Notes under the pieces: generated by a model
Told to the model about the DNA's origin: nothing
The model's input: only the letters and a program-made list of their open reading frames with translations
The model's database searches: none
Program-made: the position numbers and the translations under genes
Origin: an uncultured Prevotellaceae bacterium
GTDB taxonomy: Bacteria; Bacteroidota; Bacteroidia; Bacteroidales; Bacteroidaceae
Length of the DNA stretch: 22,178 nucleotides
Direction: 5' to 3'
NCBI GenBank assembly: GCA_946415695.1
Contig: CAMKTM010000008.1
Coordinates: 1-22,178, forward strand
In this document: positions 7,794 through 15,290 of the stretch, in pieces
How positions within the stretch are numbered: position 1 is the stretch's first letter
How the letters are laid out: each line of letters begins with the position of its first letter

Positions 7794-8765
7794 TTAGTCC
7801 TCGGAAACCTCGGGAATTGTTGTGGATGCGGCCTCCTGATTCTTGATGTTCCGCGGGTGATGCTCGAGGATTTCCTGGCGGAGGTGGCTCTTGTCGATGT
7901 GCATGTATATTTCGGTGGTGCTGATGTCCTCGTGGCCGAGCATGGCTTGGATGGCGCGAAGGTTGGCGCCTCCCTCGAGGAGCTGTGTGGCGAAGCTGTG
8001 GCGGAAGGTGTGGGGGCTGATGTTCTTGCGGATGCCTGCCCGCTCGGCATATTCTTTGATATAGACGAAGAGGGAGATGCGGCTCAGGCGTTTGCCGCGC
8101 CGCAGGGAGACGAAGACGTAGTCCTCCTCGCCTGGCTTGACCGAGTAGCCCTGCCTGACGACGAACCATTCCCGCAGCTTCTGTATGGCATTTTCGCCGA
8201 TGGGCACCAACCGCTCCTTGCGTCCCTTGCCGTGGACGCGGATGTAGCCTTCCTCGAGATACAGTTCGCTCAGTTTCAGCTCTACCAGCTCGCTGATGCG
8301 GAGGCCGCAGCTGAACAGCACTTCGATGATGGCGAGGTCGCGTACGCCTTCCGGCTTGCTGAGGTCTATGGCGGCCTCTATGGCGTCAATCTCCGGCAGG
8401 CTCAGCACTTCGGGCAGATGCTTTCCTCTCTTCGGGCTTTCCAGGAGTTCGGTGGGGTCGGTCTCCACTTCTTTCTCAAGGGTCAGGAAGCGGTAGAAGG
8501 AGCGCACGCCGCTCAATATGCGTGCCACGGAACGCGGCCCGACGCCGAGCTCCTGCAAAGTCTTGGCAAAGCGGTCCAACTGCTCGAGCGTCACCTTGCG
8601 GAAGTCGATGCCCTCGTCGGCATAATAGTTCAGGAGCTTCTGCAGGTCTTTGAGGTAGGCATCGAGGGTGTTCGGGGTGTAGGAACGCTCAAGCCGCAGG
8701 TACTGGAAGTAGCGGCGCAGGATGGCGTTGCCCACAACGTTCGTATTTGTCAATTCATAATGCAT
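7794..8765 (-). CDS. xerD: XerD-like site-specific tyrosine recombinase
   Basis: The product (323 aa from this ATG) has an N-terminal SAM-like core-binding domain (about residues 12-95) and a tyrosine recombinase catalytic domain with all active-site residues: Arg156 (CGLRISE), Lys180 (HGKGRKE), His252 and Arg255 (SPHTFRHSFA), His278 (LGHEDIS) and Tyr287 (TEIYMH). XerC/D-type enzymes resolve chromosome dimers at dif, and the length and LEGGANLRAIQAMLGHEDISTTEIY-type ending fit XerD rather than an integrative-element integrase. This is the first ATG in frame; upstream only a TTG (8819) is available. The first residues (MHYELT) are encoded by an ATTATGA-type repeat, so a start slightly further in is possible. 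Adjacency to divergent aroQ is, as I recall, common in Bacteroidales. Confidence 0.85.
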   Translation of the reverse strand: MHYELTNTNVVGNAILRRYFQYLRLERSYTPNTLDAYLKDLQKLLNYYADEGIDFRKVTLEQLDRFAKTLQELGVGPRSVARILSGVRSFYRFLTLEKEVETDPTELLESPKRGKHLPEVLSLPEIDAIEAAIDLSKPEGVRDLAIIEVLFSCGLRISELVELKLSELYLEEGYIRVHGKGRKERLVPIGENAIQKLREWFVVRQGYSVKPGEEDYVFVSLRRGKRLSRISLFVYIKEYAERAGIRKNISPHTFRHSFATQLLEGGANLRAIQAMLGHEDISTTEIYMHIDKSHLRQEILEHHPRNIKNQEAASTTIPEVSED

Positions 8766-8867
8766 TATTCTTAATTCATAATTAGGGGTTGACGGACACT
8801 TCTTCACTATTTGCTGCAAAAAGAATAAAATAATTATGAATTATGAATAGAGAATTATGAATTATTT
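8751..8867. repeat. ATTATGA-type 7-bp repeats flanking the xerD start
   Basis: Two clusters of the same family occur, at 8751-8785 (CAATTCATAATGCATTATTC and onward) and 8831-8867 (ATTATGAATTATGAATAG and onward). They are partly inverted relative to each other. The first encodes the N terminus of the recombinase and the second abuts the aroQ promoter. The same family appears at 1-380. Confidence 0.75.
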
Positions 8868-8869
8868 AT

Positions 8870-8877
8870 TACCTTTG
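8870..8877 (+). promoter_or_regulatory. -7 promoter box for aroQ
   Basis: TACCTTTG matches TAnnTTTG and lies 44 bases upstream of the aroQ ATG. The sequence GTAGCAGAAACTAA that follows resembles the GCAGAAGAAACTAA after the alpha-galactosidase promoter box. Confidence 0.7.
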
Positions 8878-8921
8878 TAGCAGAAACTAACGCATTTCGA
8901 CCACAAAAATACAACTTTATT

Positions 8922-9359
8922 ATGAGAATTCAAATTATCAATGGTCCAAATCTTAATCTTTTGGGCGTTCGTGAACCGGAAATTTACGGCAAGCGTGCAT
9001 GGGAAGACTATCTGAAGGAACTGCGTGCGCGTTTCCAGAAAGTACGCATCGACTACTTCCAGAGCAACCTGGAGGGCGAAATCATCAACAAGATTCAGGA
9101 AGTGGGTTTCGACCGCGACGGCATCGTCATCAATGCAGGTGCCTATACGCACACCAGCATCGCCATCCTCGATGCACTCAAGAGCGTGAGCACTCCGGCA
9201 GTGGAGGTGCACATCACCAATGTCTATCAGCGCGAAGTGTTCCGTCGCCGCTCCATCATCAGTCCGGGATGTGTGGGCTTCGTCGGCGGCTTCGGCCTGG
9301 AAAGCTATCGCCTGGCCATCGAGGCCCTGATAGAAAAGGAAGCCCAGCCTAAGGAATGA
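8922..9359 (+). CDS. aroQ: Type II 3-dehydroquinate dehydratase
   Basis: The 145-aa product is a full-length type II dehydroquinase, the third step of the shikimate pathway (3-dehydroquinate to 3-dehydroshikimate), normally a cytoplasmic dodecamer. Visible signature elements are INGPNLNLLG near the N terminus, catalytic Tyr22 in EIYG, NAGAYTHTSIAI (71-82), His97 in EVHITN and the Arg-rich FRRRS segment. The stop codon overlaps the start of the next gene in an ATGA, so the two are translationally coupled. It has its own promoter box and is divergent from xerD. Confidence 0.97.
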   Translation: MRIQIINGPNLNLLGVREPEIYGKRAWEDYLKELRARFQKVRIDYFQSNLEGEIINKIQEVGFDRDGIVINAGAYTHTSIAILDALKSVSTPAVEVHITNVYQREVFRRRSIISPGCVGFVGGFGLESYRLAIEALIEKEAQPKE

Positions 9360-9982
9360 CGCTCGACGAGTACATCCTCGGCCACATCGACGGCGAGGGT
9401 GACTACCTTCACGCCCTTTGGCGCGACACGCAGTTGCGCCTCTCCTACGGACAGATGGCAAGCGGCCATCTGCAGGGACGTGTGCTGAAGATGCTCGTGA
9501 GAATGGCAAAGCCGCTGAGGGTGCTCGAGTTGGGCACCTTCAGCGGCTATGCTACTTTATGTATGGCAGAGGGGCTTTCGGAAGAAGCCGAACTGCATAC
9601 CGTCGAAATCTTTGACGAGAACGAGGACTTCCTGCGGCAATGGCTCGGGGGAAGCCCCTACAAAGACATGATACACCTGCACATCGGCGATGCCCTCGAG
9701 CTCGTTCCGCAGATGAACGAACGCTGGGACTTTGTCTATATCGATGCCGACAAGCGCGAGTATGTATCGTATTACGAAATGCTTCTGCCCTTGATGCGCC
9801 CGGGAGGCTTCATTGTGGCCGACAATACGCTGTGGTACGGCCATGTCCTCGAAGAGGCACGCGAGAGCGATATGCAGACGCGGGGCGTGCAGGCCTTCAA
9901 CGACCTTGTCGCAGCCGACCCACGCGTAGAGAAGGTCATCCTGCCCCTGCGCGACGGGCTGACCGTCATCAGGGTCAAATAA
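9356..9982 (+). CDS. SAM-dependent O-methyltransferase (COMT-like)
   Basis: The 208-aa product is a class I methyltransferase of the catechol / caffeoyl-CoA O-methyltransferase family. The SAM-binding loop is LELGTFSGYATL (57-68), the acidic residue after strand 2 is in TVEIFDE, and metal-site residues are Asp130/Asp132/Lys133 (YIDADK) and Asp156/Asn157 (ADNTLW). These enzymes methylate a hydroxyl group on small catechol-like or other substrates; bacterial substrates are usually unknown. It overlaps aroQ by four bases, so it is probably co-translated, although a link to aromatic metabolism is inference. Confidence 0.92.
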   Translation: MTLDEYILGHIDGEGDYLHALWRDTQLRLSYGQMASGHLQGRVLKMLVRMAKPLRVLELGTFSGYATLCMAEGLSEEAELHTVEIFDENEDFLRQWLGGSPYKDMIHLHIGDALELVPQMNERWDFVYIDADKREYVSYYEMLLPLMRPGGFIVADNTLWYGHVLEEARESDMQTRGVQAFNDLVAADPRVEKVILPLRDGLTVIRVK

Positions 9983-10018
9983 CTGTTCAGTCCTTATGAC
10001 GAAGCGGCGTCATGCCGG

Positions 10019-10060
10019 TATGACGTTATTACGATATAACGAAATGTCGTTGTGCCGTCA
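10019..10060. repeat. Degenerate CGTTAT-type repeat between convergent genes
   Basis: TATGACGTTATTACGATATA and following bases resemble the octamer array at 1933-1973. The repeat sits between the converging methyltransferase and lipoprotein genes. A 6-bp hairpin (ATGACG/CGTCAT, 9997-10014) precedes it without a T-run. Confidence 0.55.
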
Positions 10061-10065
10061 ATTGC

Positions 10066-10290
10066 TTACTCCTTTAGCTTTTCAACCTTGACGGGCGGCA
10101 CGCCATAGAGCAGCCGCATTTCGTCGATGGGCCTTTGCTTTTCGATAACCGATGGTGGCGGAGGGCCGTAGAGCACTACGGGTTCGTTCTTGGGCGGCAC
10201 AGACTTTGACGTTTTGCAGGAGCCGAAACCCAGCAGGGTGATGAACGACCCCAGCAGCAGCCGCCAGAATGAAAGGATTTTCTTAGACAT
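10066..10290 (-). CDS. Small lipoprotein with two YGxPP motifs, radical SAM-associated
   Basis: The 74-aa product has a basic, hydrophobic N terminus ending in a lipobox-like LLGFGSC (Cys25), so it should be exported and lipidated. Cys25 is followed by KTSK with no acidic residues, which argues against surface export and for periplasmic retention. The mature part is about 50 residues with an internal repeat: VVLYGPPPPSVIEK (38-51) and RLLYGVPPVKVEK (59-71). It follows a radical SAM/SPASM gene on the same strand. I recall a Bacteroidetes rSAM/lipoprotein pair defined as TIGR04133/TIGR04134, and this looks like a member; the assignment is from memory. If so, the YGxPP segments are candidate modification sites. 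No function is established. Confidence 0.75.
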   Translation of the reverse strand: MSKKILSFWRLLLGSFITLLGFGSCKTSKSVPPKNEPVVLYGPPPPSVIEKQRPIDEMRLLYGVPPVKVEKLKE

Positions 10291-10300
10291 GATGGATTTT

Positions 10301-10512
10301 TAGTGGTTAGAGGTTAGGGGTTAGAGGTTAGGGGTTAGAGGTTAGTGGTTAGTGGTTAGAGGATAGTTTTTAGAGGTGGTTAGTGGTTAGAGGTTAGTGG
10401 TTAGAGGATAGTTTTTAGAGGTGGTTAGAGGTTAGAGAATACCTATGGCTCCGCAATTCGCTTCCAAAACTATCCTCTAACCACTAACCTCTAACCTCTA
10501 ACCACCTCTAAC
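10301..10512. repeat. Heptamer repeat cluster (GGTTAGA/GGTTAGT) with a 41-bp inverted repeat
   Basis: About 137 bases of degenerate heptamers (GGTTAGA, GGTTAGG, GGTTAGT) are followed by their complement. Arms 10375-10415 and 10466-10506 match at 40 of 41 positions around a 50-bp non-repetitive loop. The right arm encodes the last residues (LEVVRG) and the TAG stop of the radical SAM gene. It fills the gap between that gene and its lipoprotein partner and would put a very large hairpin in any shared transcript. Confidence 0.95.
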
Positions 10513-11618
10513 TTCCTCATGTGGCAAAGCAGCAGTCGGCCTTCGTTGTCGCGAAGGTGAAGTCCGCCGCCTTCGCAGTAGCGCCAATAGCGGCACTGCT
10601 TGCAGTCGCCTTGTTTCATCCAGTCGTGGTTGCGATGCGGCAGGAAGCGATGCTCCCAGACATCCATGAAGTCGTCCTCGTAGATATTGCCTTGCTTGTA
10701 GTTATGGCGGATGCTTGTGCAGGCACTGATGCTGCCATCCACGAGCACCGAGGCCACCGTCACGCCTGCCGCGCAGCGGAACATCCAGTCGCGCACGTCG
10801 CCTTCGTACGGTCCGAGGAAGCCTTCGCAACCGTAGGAGGCGTGTATCTTGCCTTCCCGACGTGTCTCCCGGATGAAGCCGAGGAGTCCTTTGAGTTGTT
10901 CTCCTGTGAGCTGCAAGTCCTTGTCCTGAGCAGCACGGCCCACAGGGAAGATGGTTGCCAGCCGCCAGTCTGCGACACCTTTTTCGATAAGGAAGTCACG
11001 CAGTTGCGGCAGCGTGTCGTAGTTATGCTGATGCACGACGGTCATCACGTCGTAGGCCAGCGTCCTGTCCGCCACAATCATGTCGATGGCTTGGCTTGCC
11101 ATGCGGAAGCAGTCGGGATGTCGGCGCAGCCATGTGTGCTGCTCTTCCAGTCCGTCGAGGCTGACCGTTACGGAGCAGAGGCCGGCATCCTTCAGCTTTC
11201 GGAACAGTTCGGGCGTGAGGAACAGTCCGTTCGTTACCATGCCCCAGGGGAAGCCCCGCTCCGAGATGCCTTTGGCGCACTCCACGACGTCCTCCCTGAC
11301 GAGCGGCTCTCCGCCGCCGAGGATGATGAAGACTTCGCTTGGGTTGCGCTTCTTTGCAATGCCGTCGAGCACGCGGAAGAAGTCTTCCCGAGGCATGTCC
11401 AAGCCCCTCTCTAACTCCTTCCCTTTAAGGGATGGTAGGGGTGGGTCTTTGCGGCAGTCGCTGCCGCAGTGGCGGCAATGGATGTTGCAGCGCAGGGTGC
11501 TCTCCCAGAACACTTGCCGGAGCGGATGTTCGCGCCTCAGGCTCTTGTTCAGCAGCCGGGCTGCCTCGAGCGCCAGCGTGCGCCGTATGCCGAGCTGTTC
11601 TTTTTCCGCGGCCCCCAT
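10491..11618 (-). CDS. Radical SAM/SPASM domain protein, rSAM/lipoprotein system type
   Basis: The 375-aa product has the radical SAM 4Fe-4S motif CNIHCRHC (Cys44, 48, 51), the SAM-contacting GGGEP (101-105), and a C-terminal SPASM region with Cys282, 300, 339, 342, 348 and 365 (DCKQCRYWRYC at its core) for auxiliary clusters. Such enzymes usually modify ribosomally made peptides. It resembles the family I recall as TIGR04133, encoded next to a small lipoprotein as here. The ATG lies 8 bp after the stop codon of the large secreted protein, with TAAGGA in between, so the two are probably co-transcribed. Residues about 59-74 (PPLPSLKGKELERG) look like a repeat-encoded insertion. The C-terminal LEVVRG and stop come from the heptamer repeat. 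The peptide target is unproven. Confidence 0.87.
   Translation of the reverse strand: MGAAEKEQLGIRRTLALEAARLLNKSLRREHPLRQVFWESTLRCNIHCRHCGSDCRKDPPLPSLKGKELERGLDMPREDFFRVLDGIAKKRNPSEVFIILGGGEPLVREDVVECAKGISERGFPWGMVTNGLFLTPELFRKLKDAGLCSVTVSLDGLEEQHTWLRRHPDCFRMASQAIDMIVADRTLAYDVMTVVHQHNYDTLPQLRDFLIEKGVADWRLATIFPVGRAAQDKDLQLTGEQLKGLLGFIRETRREGKIHASYGCEGFLGPYEGDVRDWMFRCAAGVTVASVLVDGSISACTSIRHNYKQGNIYEDDFMDVWEHRFLPHRNHDWMKQGDCKQCRYWRYCEGGGLHLRDNEGRLLLCHMRKLEVVRG
11399..11450. repeat. Repeat-like insertion inside the radical SAM gene
   Basis: CAAGCCCCTCTCTAACTCC followed by a CCCTTTAAGGG palindrome resembles the complement of the intergenic repeat at 867-902. It falls between the iron-sulfur motif and the DMPREDF segment that usually follows closely in this family, and it keeps the frame. 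Confidence 0.6.
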
Positions 11619-11626
11619 ATTCCTTA

Positions 11627-14600
11627 TTATTTAACCACGACCTTCTCTCCGTCCATGATGTTCACGCCTTTGCGGGCTTTCTCGAGGCGCTGGCCTGCCA
11701 GGTTGTGGATAATCTTCTTCTGTGCGGCATTGGCATAGACGCTGTTGATGGCATCGGGATCGCCCTCTTCAATAGCGATGAGCCATCCAGACGTCACGTC
11801 GAGGCTGGGGTTTATCCAGTATGCAACAATGTAGTAGGCCTCTTTCTGTGCCACGCTGTGCTTCAAGATGATGCTGCCTTCTGTTCCTCTTTCGAGCCAA
11901 CCATTTGGGTCATCGATGGTGGCATCGTCGTAGCCAATCCAGTTGCCGTTGACGAGCAGCTTGAACTCCTCATCCTTTTCGACTGCTATGGTGGTCACCC
12001 ATTGGTTTTGGTAGTCACCGGGTATCATCTCCGGAGCATTCCAGTTGTTATACGAGCCGGGTAGCTTAATGCTTGTAATATCTGGATAGTAACTGTACGT
12101 CTTGCCGTCAACGAAGGGACGCTCTTCGGTTTGCTCTGCAGTTTCCCATTCGTCGCCGCCGCCATTGTTCCAGATGATGTACTGCGGTTCCTGCTCTGAT
12201 GTGAAGTTGTAAATCCATCTGCGGTTGAAGAAGCCGCCGCTGACCTCTACCTTTGTGCCGGGCCACGGGCCGCTGTGTTCTACAAGATTGCCGTTCCCGT
12301 CATAGCTGTAGGCATAGGCATAGACATATCCCCAGCCGCCCTTGTTGTCGAAGCTGACCTCGTAGGGATGCAGTTCGTCCAGGCTGAGGGTGTTGGTTGC
12401 AATGTTGGCTGTGAAGAGCAACTTGTATGAGCCTGTTGTCTCGGGTTTCCAATGTTGGTAGCCGTAGGTGGGCAGATGGTAGCCTTCCCAGTTCAAGTTG
12501 GTGCGCATTTTGTATTCGTAGGCATCGACAGGTATTTCTGTCACCTCGACGTCGAGCGATGCCTTGTAGAGGTTCTTGTCCTGCTTGTCCTGCTTCATAA
12601 TGAGGTCTTCATCCCCGCTGAGGCCAGGAATGCTGCCCACGATGCCGTAGAGTGTCCCGTCTATTCTGAGGTTCCTGAAATTTATTTGGCCCTTCGTCTG
12701 GCGCTTGACGAGCATGCGCACCTTGACTATCTGTCCGGCATATTCTGGGAAGTTCACGCGGAAGGGTGTGAACTCGCCGTTCTTCCAGATGTTTACTGTC
12801 CCATTCTCGTCGGTGAACTCCGGCATGTTGTACTTGTTCAGGATGAGGATGTCGGTATAGGTGTTGCCGTCTGTGGTCAGTTGTATGGCAATCTCCTCGC
12901 CGTCTTCCATTGCCCAGTCGGTGGGCAAACGATTAAGTACGGCGTTAGCGCCAATCTCGACACTTAGCCAGTTGCTGTTTTTGTCAAGACAGATGTCCTG
13001 GGTCAGCAGCCAGCATTCGACAGGTTCTTCAGCAGAAGCCAATCTTACATCGTTATAGAAGTATAAATCTTTGTAATCTTCGACGGCCCAAAAGTTGCTT
13101 TCTAAGATCTCATCGGTTGTCCAGCCTAATGGCGGGCAATTGGAAGGCAGCCCCGATAATACGGGTTCCCACGGCAGTTCTGCTGCGGTTACGGCATTCA
13201 TGTCGAGCCAAACGCTGGAGTAGTTGCCAATGCCATCGGTGCTCCATGCGCGGAAGAAATAGACTTTCCCTGTTTCGAGTCCGCTGACATTGATGGTCTC
13301 GCTGCTGCGGCCCACATAGACGACCTTGCCGCCGCCTTCTATCTCATCGCCGACACGGTAGGTGCCCGTTGGTGTGCCGAAGACGCCATAATACTCGGGG
13401 TCGCCCCACTTGTCAGTCCCTTGCACTTCGCTCATGGCAATGAGCATCTGTGTGCCGCTGTCCTCTGCCTTGAGCGTCAGAGAGTTCTTGTCGGCACTGG
13501 CCAAAGCCAGACTTGCAGGCTTGTCGGGCTTCATCGCAATCGTTCCGAAAAGGATGTCTTCGGAATAGAGCGGTCCGTCCATACACATGTTGTTGAAAGC
13601 GAAGACAAAGACGTTGTACGTGCCCTGCGACATGCCTTCCTTGCCGGAGAACTCGCCTTGGTCTGTGATGGCGATGACTTCGGCATTGCCTATGATGTCG
13701 CCCACCTCATATCTGGTTCTGTTGGCAGGGCGCTCGTAGAGCGTCTCTTCCGGAGTGGCCAGGACGATGTAGTGGTCGCCATTGCCCGTGGTGAACTTGC
13801 CGGAAATCTGGTCGGTGGTGGAAGTAAGTTCCAAGTTGCTGCCGGACGAGGTGGGCGTGGTGCATGGCTCGGGAGCCACGAAGGTATAGACCTGCCCGTC
13901 CTTGGGAAACTCGTCACGATTGTAACGGATGCTGCTGTCACTTGACGAGACGATGCTGCCGTCCCATGAGTGCACTTGCGCAAAGTCGGCGGGAAGCCCC
14001 AGGATGCCGATGCGGAAGAAGTTGCTTCTGCCGGGGTCTGCTGGTCTGAAGCCTTTGACCTTCATCTCGATGTTGTTGTCGTGCTCATAGAGCCGGTACT
14101 GCACGGTTGCTTTCGCACCGCAAAATTCGCCCTCGGTGCCCCAACCGCCACCATTCCGGAAGTCGATGTTCTTGTACTCGATGCACAGGACACGATAGCC
14201 CTCCTCTTCGCCTTCGAGCCAGTAACTGATTTGTGTGTCGTACAGTCCATAGACGCCATAACACGGAATTATGCCGAAGACGTCGTGGATGCCATCAGTG
14301 GTGAACAATGTAATATTGTGCTTGTGAGCCTCAGTGCTGATGAGTTTTGACGGCGACAACTGCACCATAAGGTCAGAGCCGATGAGGAAATACTTCATCC
14401 TCTGTCCGTTGTAGCGGAAGTCGAAGCCGATGGGGAAGCCACGGGCATTCTCGACAGGATCTTCCAGAACATTGCCTTCGGCATCGAACATCAGGCCGGC
14501 CAAGTCTTCTCCCGTGTACCCCTGAAGGTCAATGATGGTTGGCGGACCAGGTTCGGCCTCGACTCTCGTGGACACAGAATAGGCAATCATTTGTGCCTGT

Positions 14601-14653
14601 GCGCCCAGCACAGACAGGAGTGCCATCAGAATAAGGATAAATGTTTTTTTCAT
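11627..14653 (-). CDS. Large secreted protein with fibronectin-like and starch-binding-like modules and a T9SS-like tail
   Basis: The 1008-aa product has a signal peptide (MKKTFILILMALLSVLGAQA). An N-terminal beta-rich domain (about 30-260) is followed by two fibronectin III-like modules (about 262-370 and 375-490) and a jelly-roll-like segment (about 495-668). SusE/F-like or CBM-like modules lie at about 670-760. A CBM26-like module (about 764-857) has GYVYAYAYS, GPWPGTKVE and YIIWNNGGG, and another module begins LPGSYNNWNAPEM (864-876). The end (INSVYANAAQ ... NLAGQRLEKARKGVNIM ... KVVVK) resembles type IX secretion sorting tails of Prevotella. No catalytic domain is evident, so a surface glycan-binding or adhesion role is likely but inferred. 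The radical SAM gene follows after 8 bp. Confidence 0.78.
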   Translation of the reverse strand: MKKTFILILMALLSVLGAQAQMIAYSVSTRVEAEPGPPTIIDLQGYTGEDLAGLMFDAEGNVLEDPVENARGFPIGFDFRYNGQRMKYFLIGSDLMVQLSPSKLISTEAHKHNITLFTTDGIHDVFGIIPCYGVYGLYDTQISYWLEGEEEGYRVLCIEYKNIDFRNGGGWGTEGEFCGAKATVQYRLYEHDNNIEMKVKGFRPADPGRSNFFRIGILGLPADFAQVHSWDGSIVSSSDSSIRYNRDEFPKDGQVYTFVAPEPCTTPTSSGSNLELTSTTDQISGKFTTGNGDHYIVLATPEETLYERPANRTRYEVGDIIGNAEVIAITDQGEFSGKEGMSQGTYNVFVFAFNNMCMDGPLYSEDILFGTIAMKPDKPASLALASADKNSLTLKAEDSGTQMLIAMSEVQGTDKWGDPEYYGVFGTPTGTYRVGDEIEGGGKVVYVGRSSETINVSGLETGKVYFFRAWSTDGIGNYSSVWLDMNAVTAAELPWEPVLSGLPSNCPPLGWTTDEILESNFWAVEDYKDLYFYNDVRLASAEEPVECWLLTQDICLDKNSNWLSVEIGANAVLNRLPTDWAMEDGEEIAIQLTTDGNTYTDILILNKYNMPEFTDENGTVNIWKNGEFTPFRVNFPEYAGQIVKVRMLVKRQTKGQINFRNLRIDGTLYGIVGSIPGLSGDEDLIMKQDKQDKNLYKASLDVEVTEIPVDAYEYKMRTNLNWEGYHLPTYGYQHWKPETTGSYKLLFTANIATNTLSLDELHPYEVSFDNKGGWGYVYAYAYSYDGNGNLVEHSGPWPGTKVEVSGGFFNRRWIYNFTSEQEPQYIIWNNGGGDEWETAEQTEERPFVDGKTYSYYPDITSIKLPGSYNNWNAPEMIPGDYQNQWVTTIAVEKDEEFKLLVNGNWIGYDDATIDDPNGWLERGTEGSIILKHSVAQKEAYYIVAYWINPSLDVTSGWLIAIEEGDPDAINSVYANAAQKKIIHNLAGQRLEKARKGVNIMDGEKVVVK

Positions 14654-14755
14654 AATTATACAAGAATAATTGTTGTAAGAGCAGTTTCGTTTTCCTTCGG
14701 TGCGTTTTCCGTTGCCGCTACCGGAAAGGAGGGCCCGTTTGTGACCTTTCGGCTA

Positions 14756-14763
14756 CAAAGATA
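14756..14763 (-). promoter_or_regulatory. -7 promoter box for the large secreted protein
   Basis: The minus strand reads TATCTTTG, 102 bases upstream of the ATG at 14653. This gives a leader of roughly 95 bases. It could drive the secreted protein, radical SAM and lipoprotein genes together. Confidence 0.65.
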
Positions 14764-14878
14764 GGAAATAATTAGACACATGCCAAGAATTTGTCGATAT
14801 ATTTTGCGAAAGAGGAGAACACACTTTGCGAAACCGACCGCAACGGCACAAGTCGTTCGGGCTGACACACCATGGTCG

Positions 14879-14944
14879 TTGCTTGTACATGTAAAAGCAA
14901 TTGCTTCTACATGTACAAGCAATTGCTTTTACATGTACAAGCAA
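14879..14944. repeat. 66-bp palindromic element (copy 2) upstream of the large secreted-protein gene
   Basis: Arms 14879-14904 and 14919-14944 are identical to the 26-bp arms of the element at 7713-7778. The 14-bp spacer differs at only a few positions (TTCTACATGTACAA here, TTATACATGTACGT there). It lies about 116 bp upstream of the -7 box. Confidence 0.93.
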
Positions 14945-15023
14945 AGAACTTGGAATTAGCTACCGTTGAATCTGCTCTGGGCTGTGTCGGATTATGTCAC
15001 GCAGAAAGGTCGCCTGCGGCGAA

Positions 15024-15058
15024 GTGAAAAGTGAAAAGTGAAAAGTGAAAAGTGAAAA
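15024..15058. repeat. Perfect heptamer repeat GTGAAAA x5
   Basis: Five exact copies of GTGAAAA in a row. The surrounding 14945-15110 stretch holds no recognisable gene. Confidence 0.95.
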
Positions 15059-15109
15059 ATCAAAGTTACAACTCAATCCTTTCAATCCGCATTATATTTT
15101 CACACGGAA

Positions 15110-15290
15110 ATCACAGAAAGGTTTCACGCAGATAAAATTTTTAAGTCACGCAGAAATCGCAGAAATACGCAGAAATTGCAGAAAGGTTATGCTTGCCCAG
15201 GCGATGCTATCTGCGTATTTCTGCGTATTTCTGCGTGACATAAGATTTAATCTGCGTGAGAAAAGCTTTCTGCGATTTCTGCGTGAGGTA
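15110..15290. repeat. Large imperfect palindrome made of CGCAGAAAT repeats
   Basis: The left half carries TCACGCAGAAATCGCAGAAA and onward (15146-15172). The right half carries the inverse (15211-15238), differing by one gap. Outer parts (TTTCACGCAGATAAAATTT and ATTTAATCTGCGTGAG) also pair. The whole region can fold back on itself around about 15190. No open reading frame here looks real. Confidence 0.88.

Noticed and set aside
7794..8765. Integrase of a conjugative or prophage element
   Set aside because: No attachment-site duplication, mobility genes or phage genes are present; housekeeping aroQ is adjacent and the protein fits XerD.
7713..8774. 353-codon plus-strand frame opposite xerD
   Set aside because: It is antisense to a recombinase with all catalytic residues, and its product has no recognisable features.
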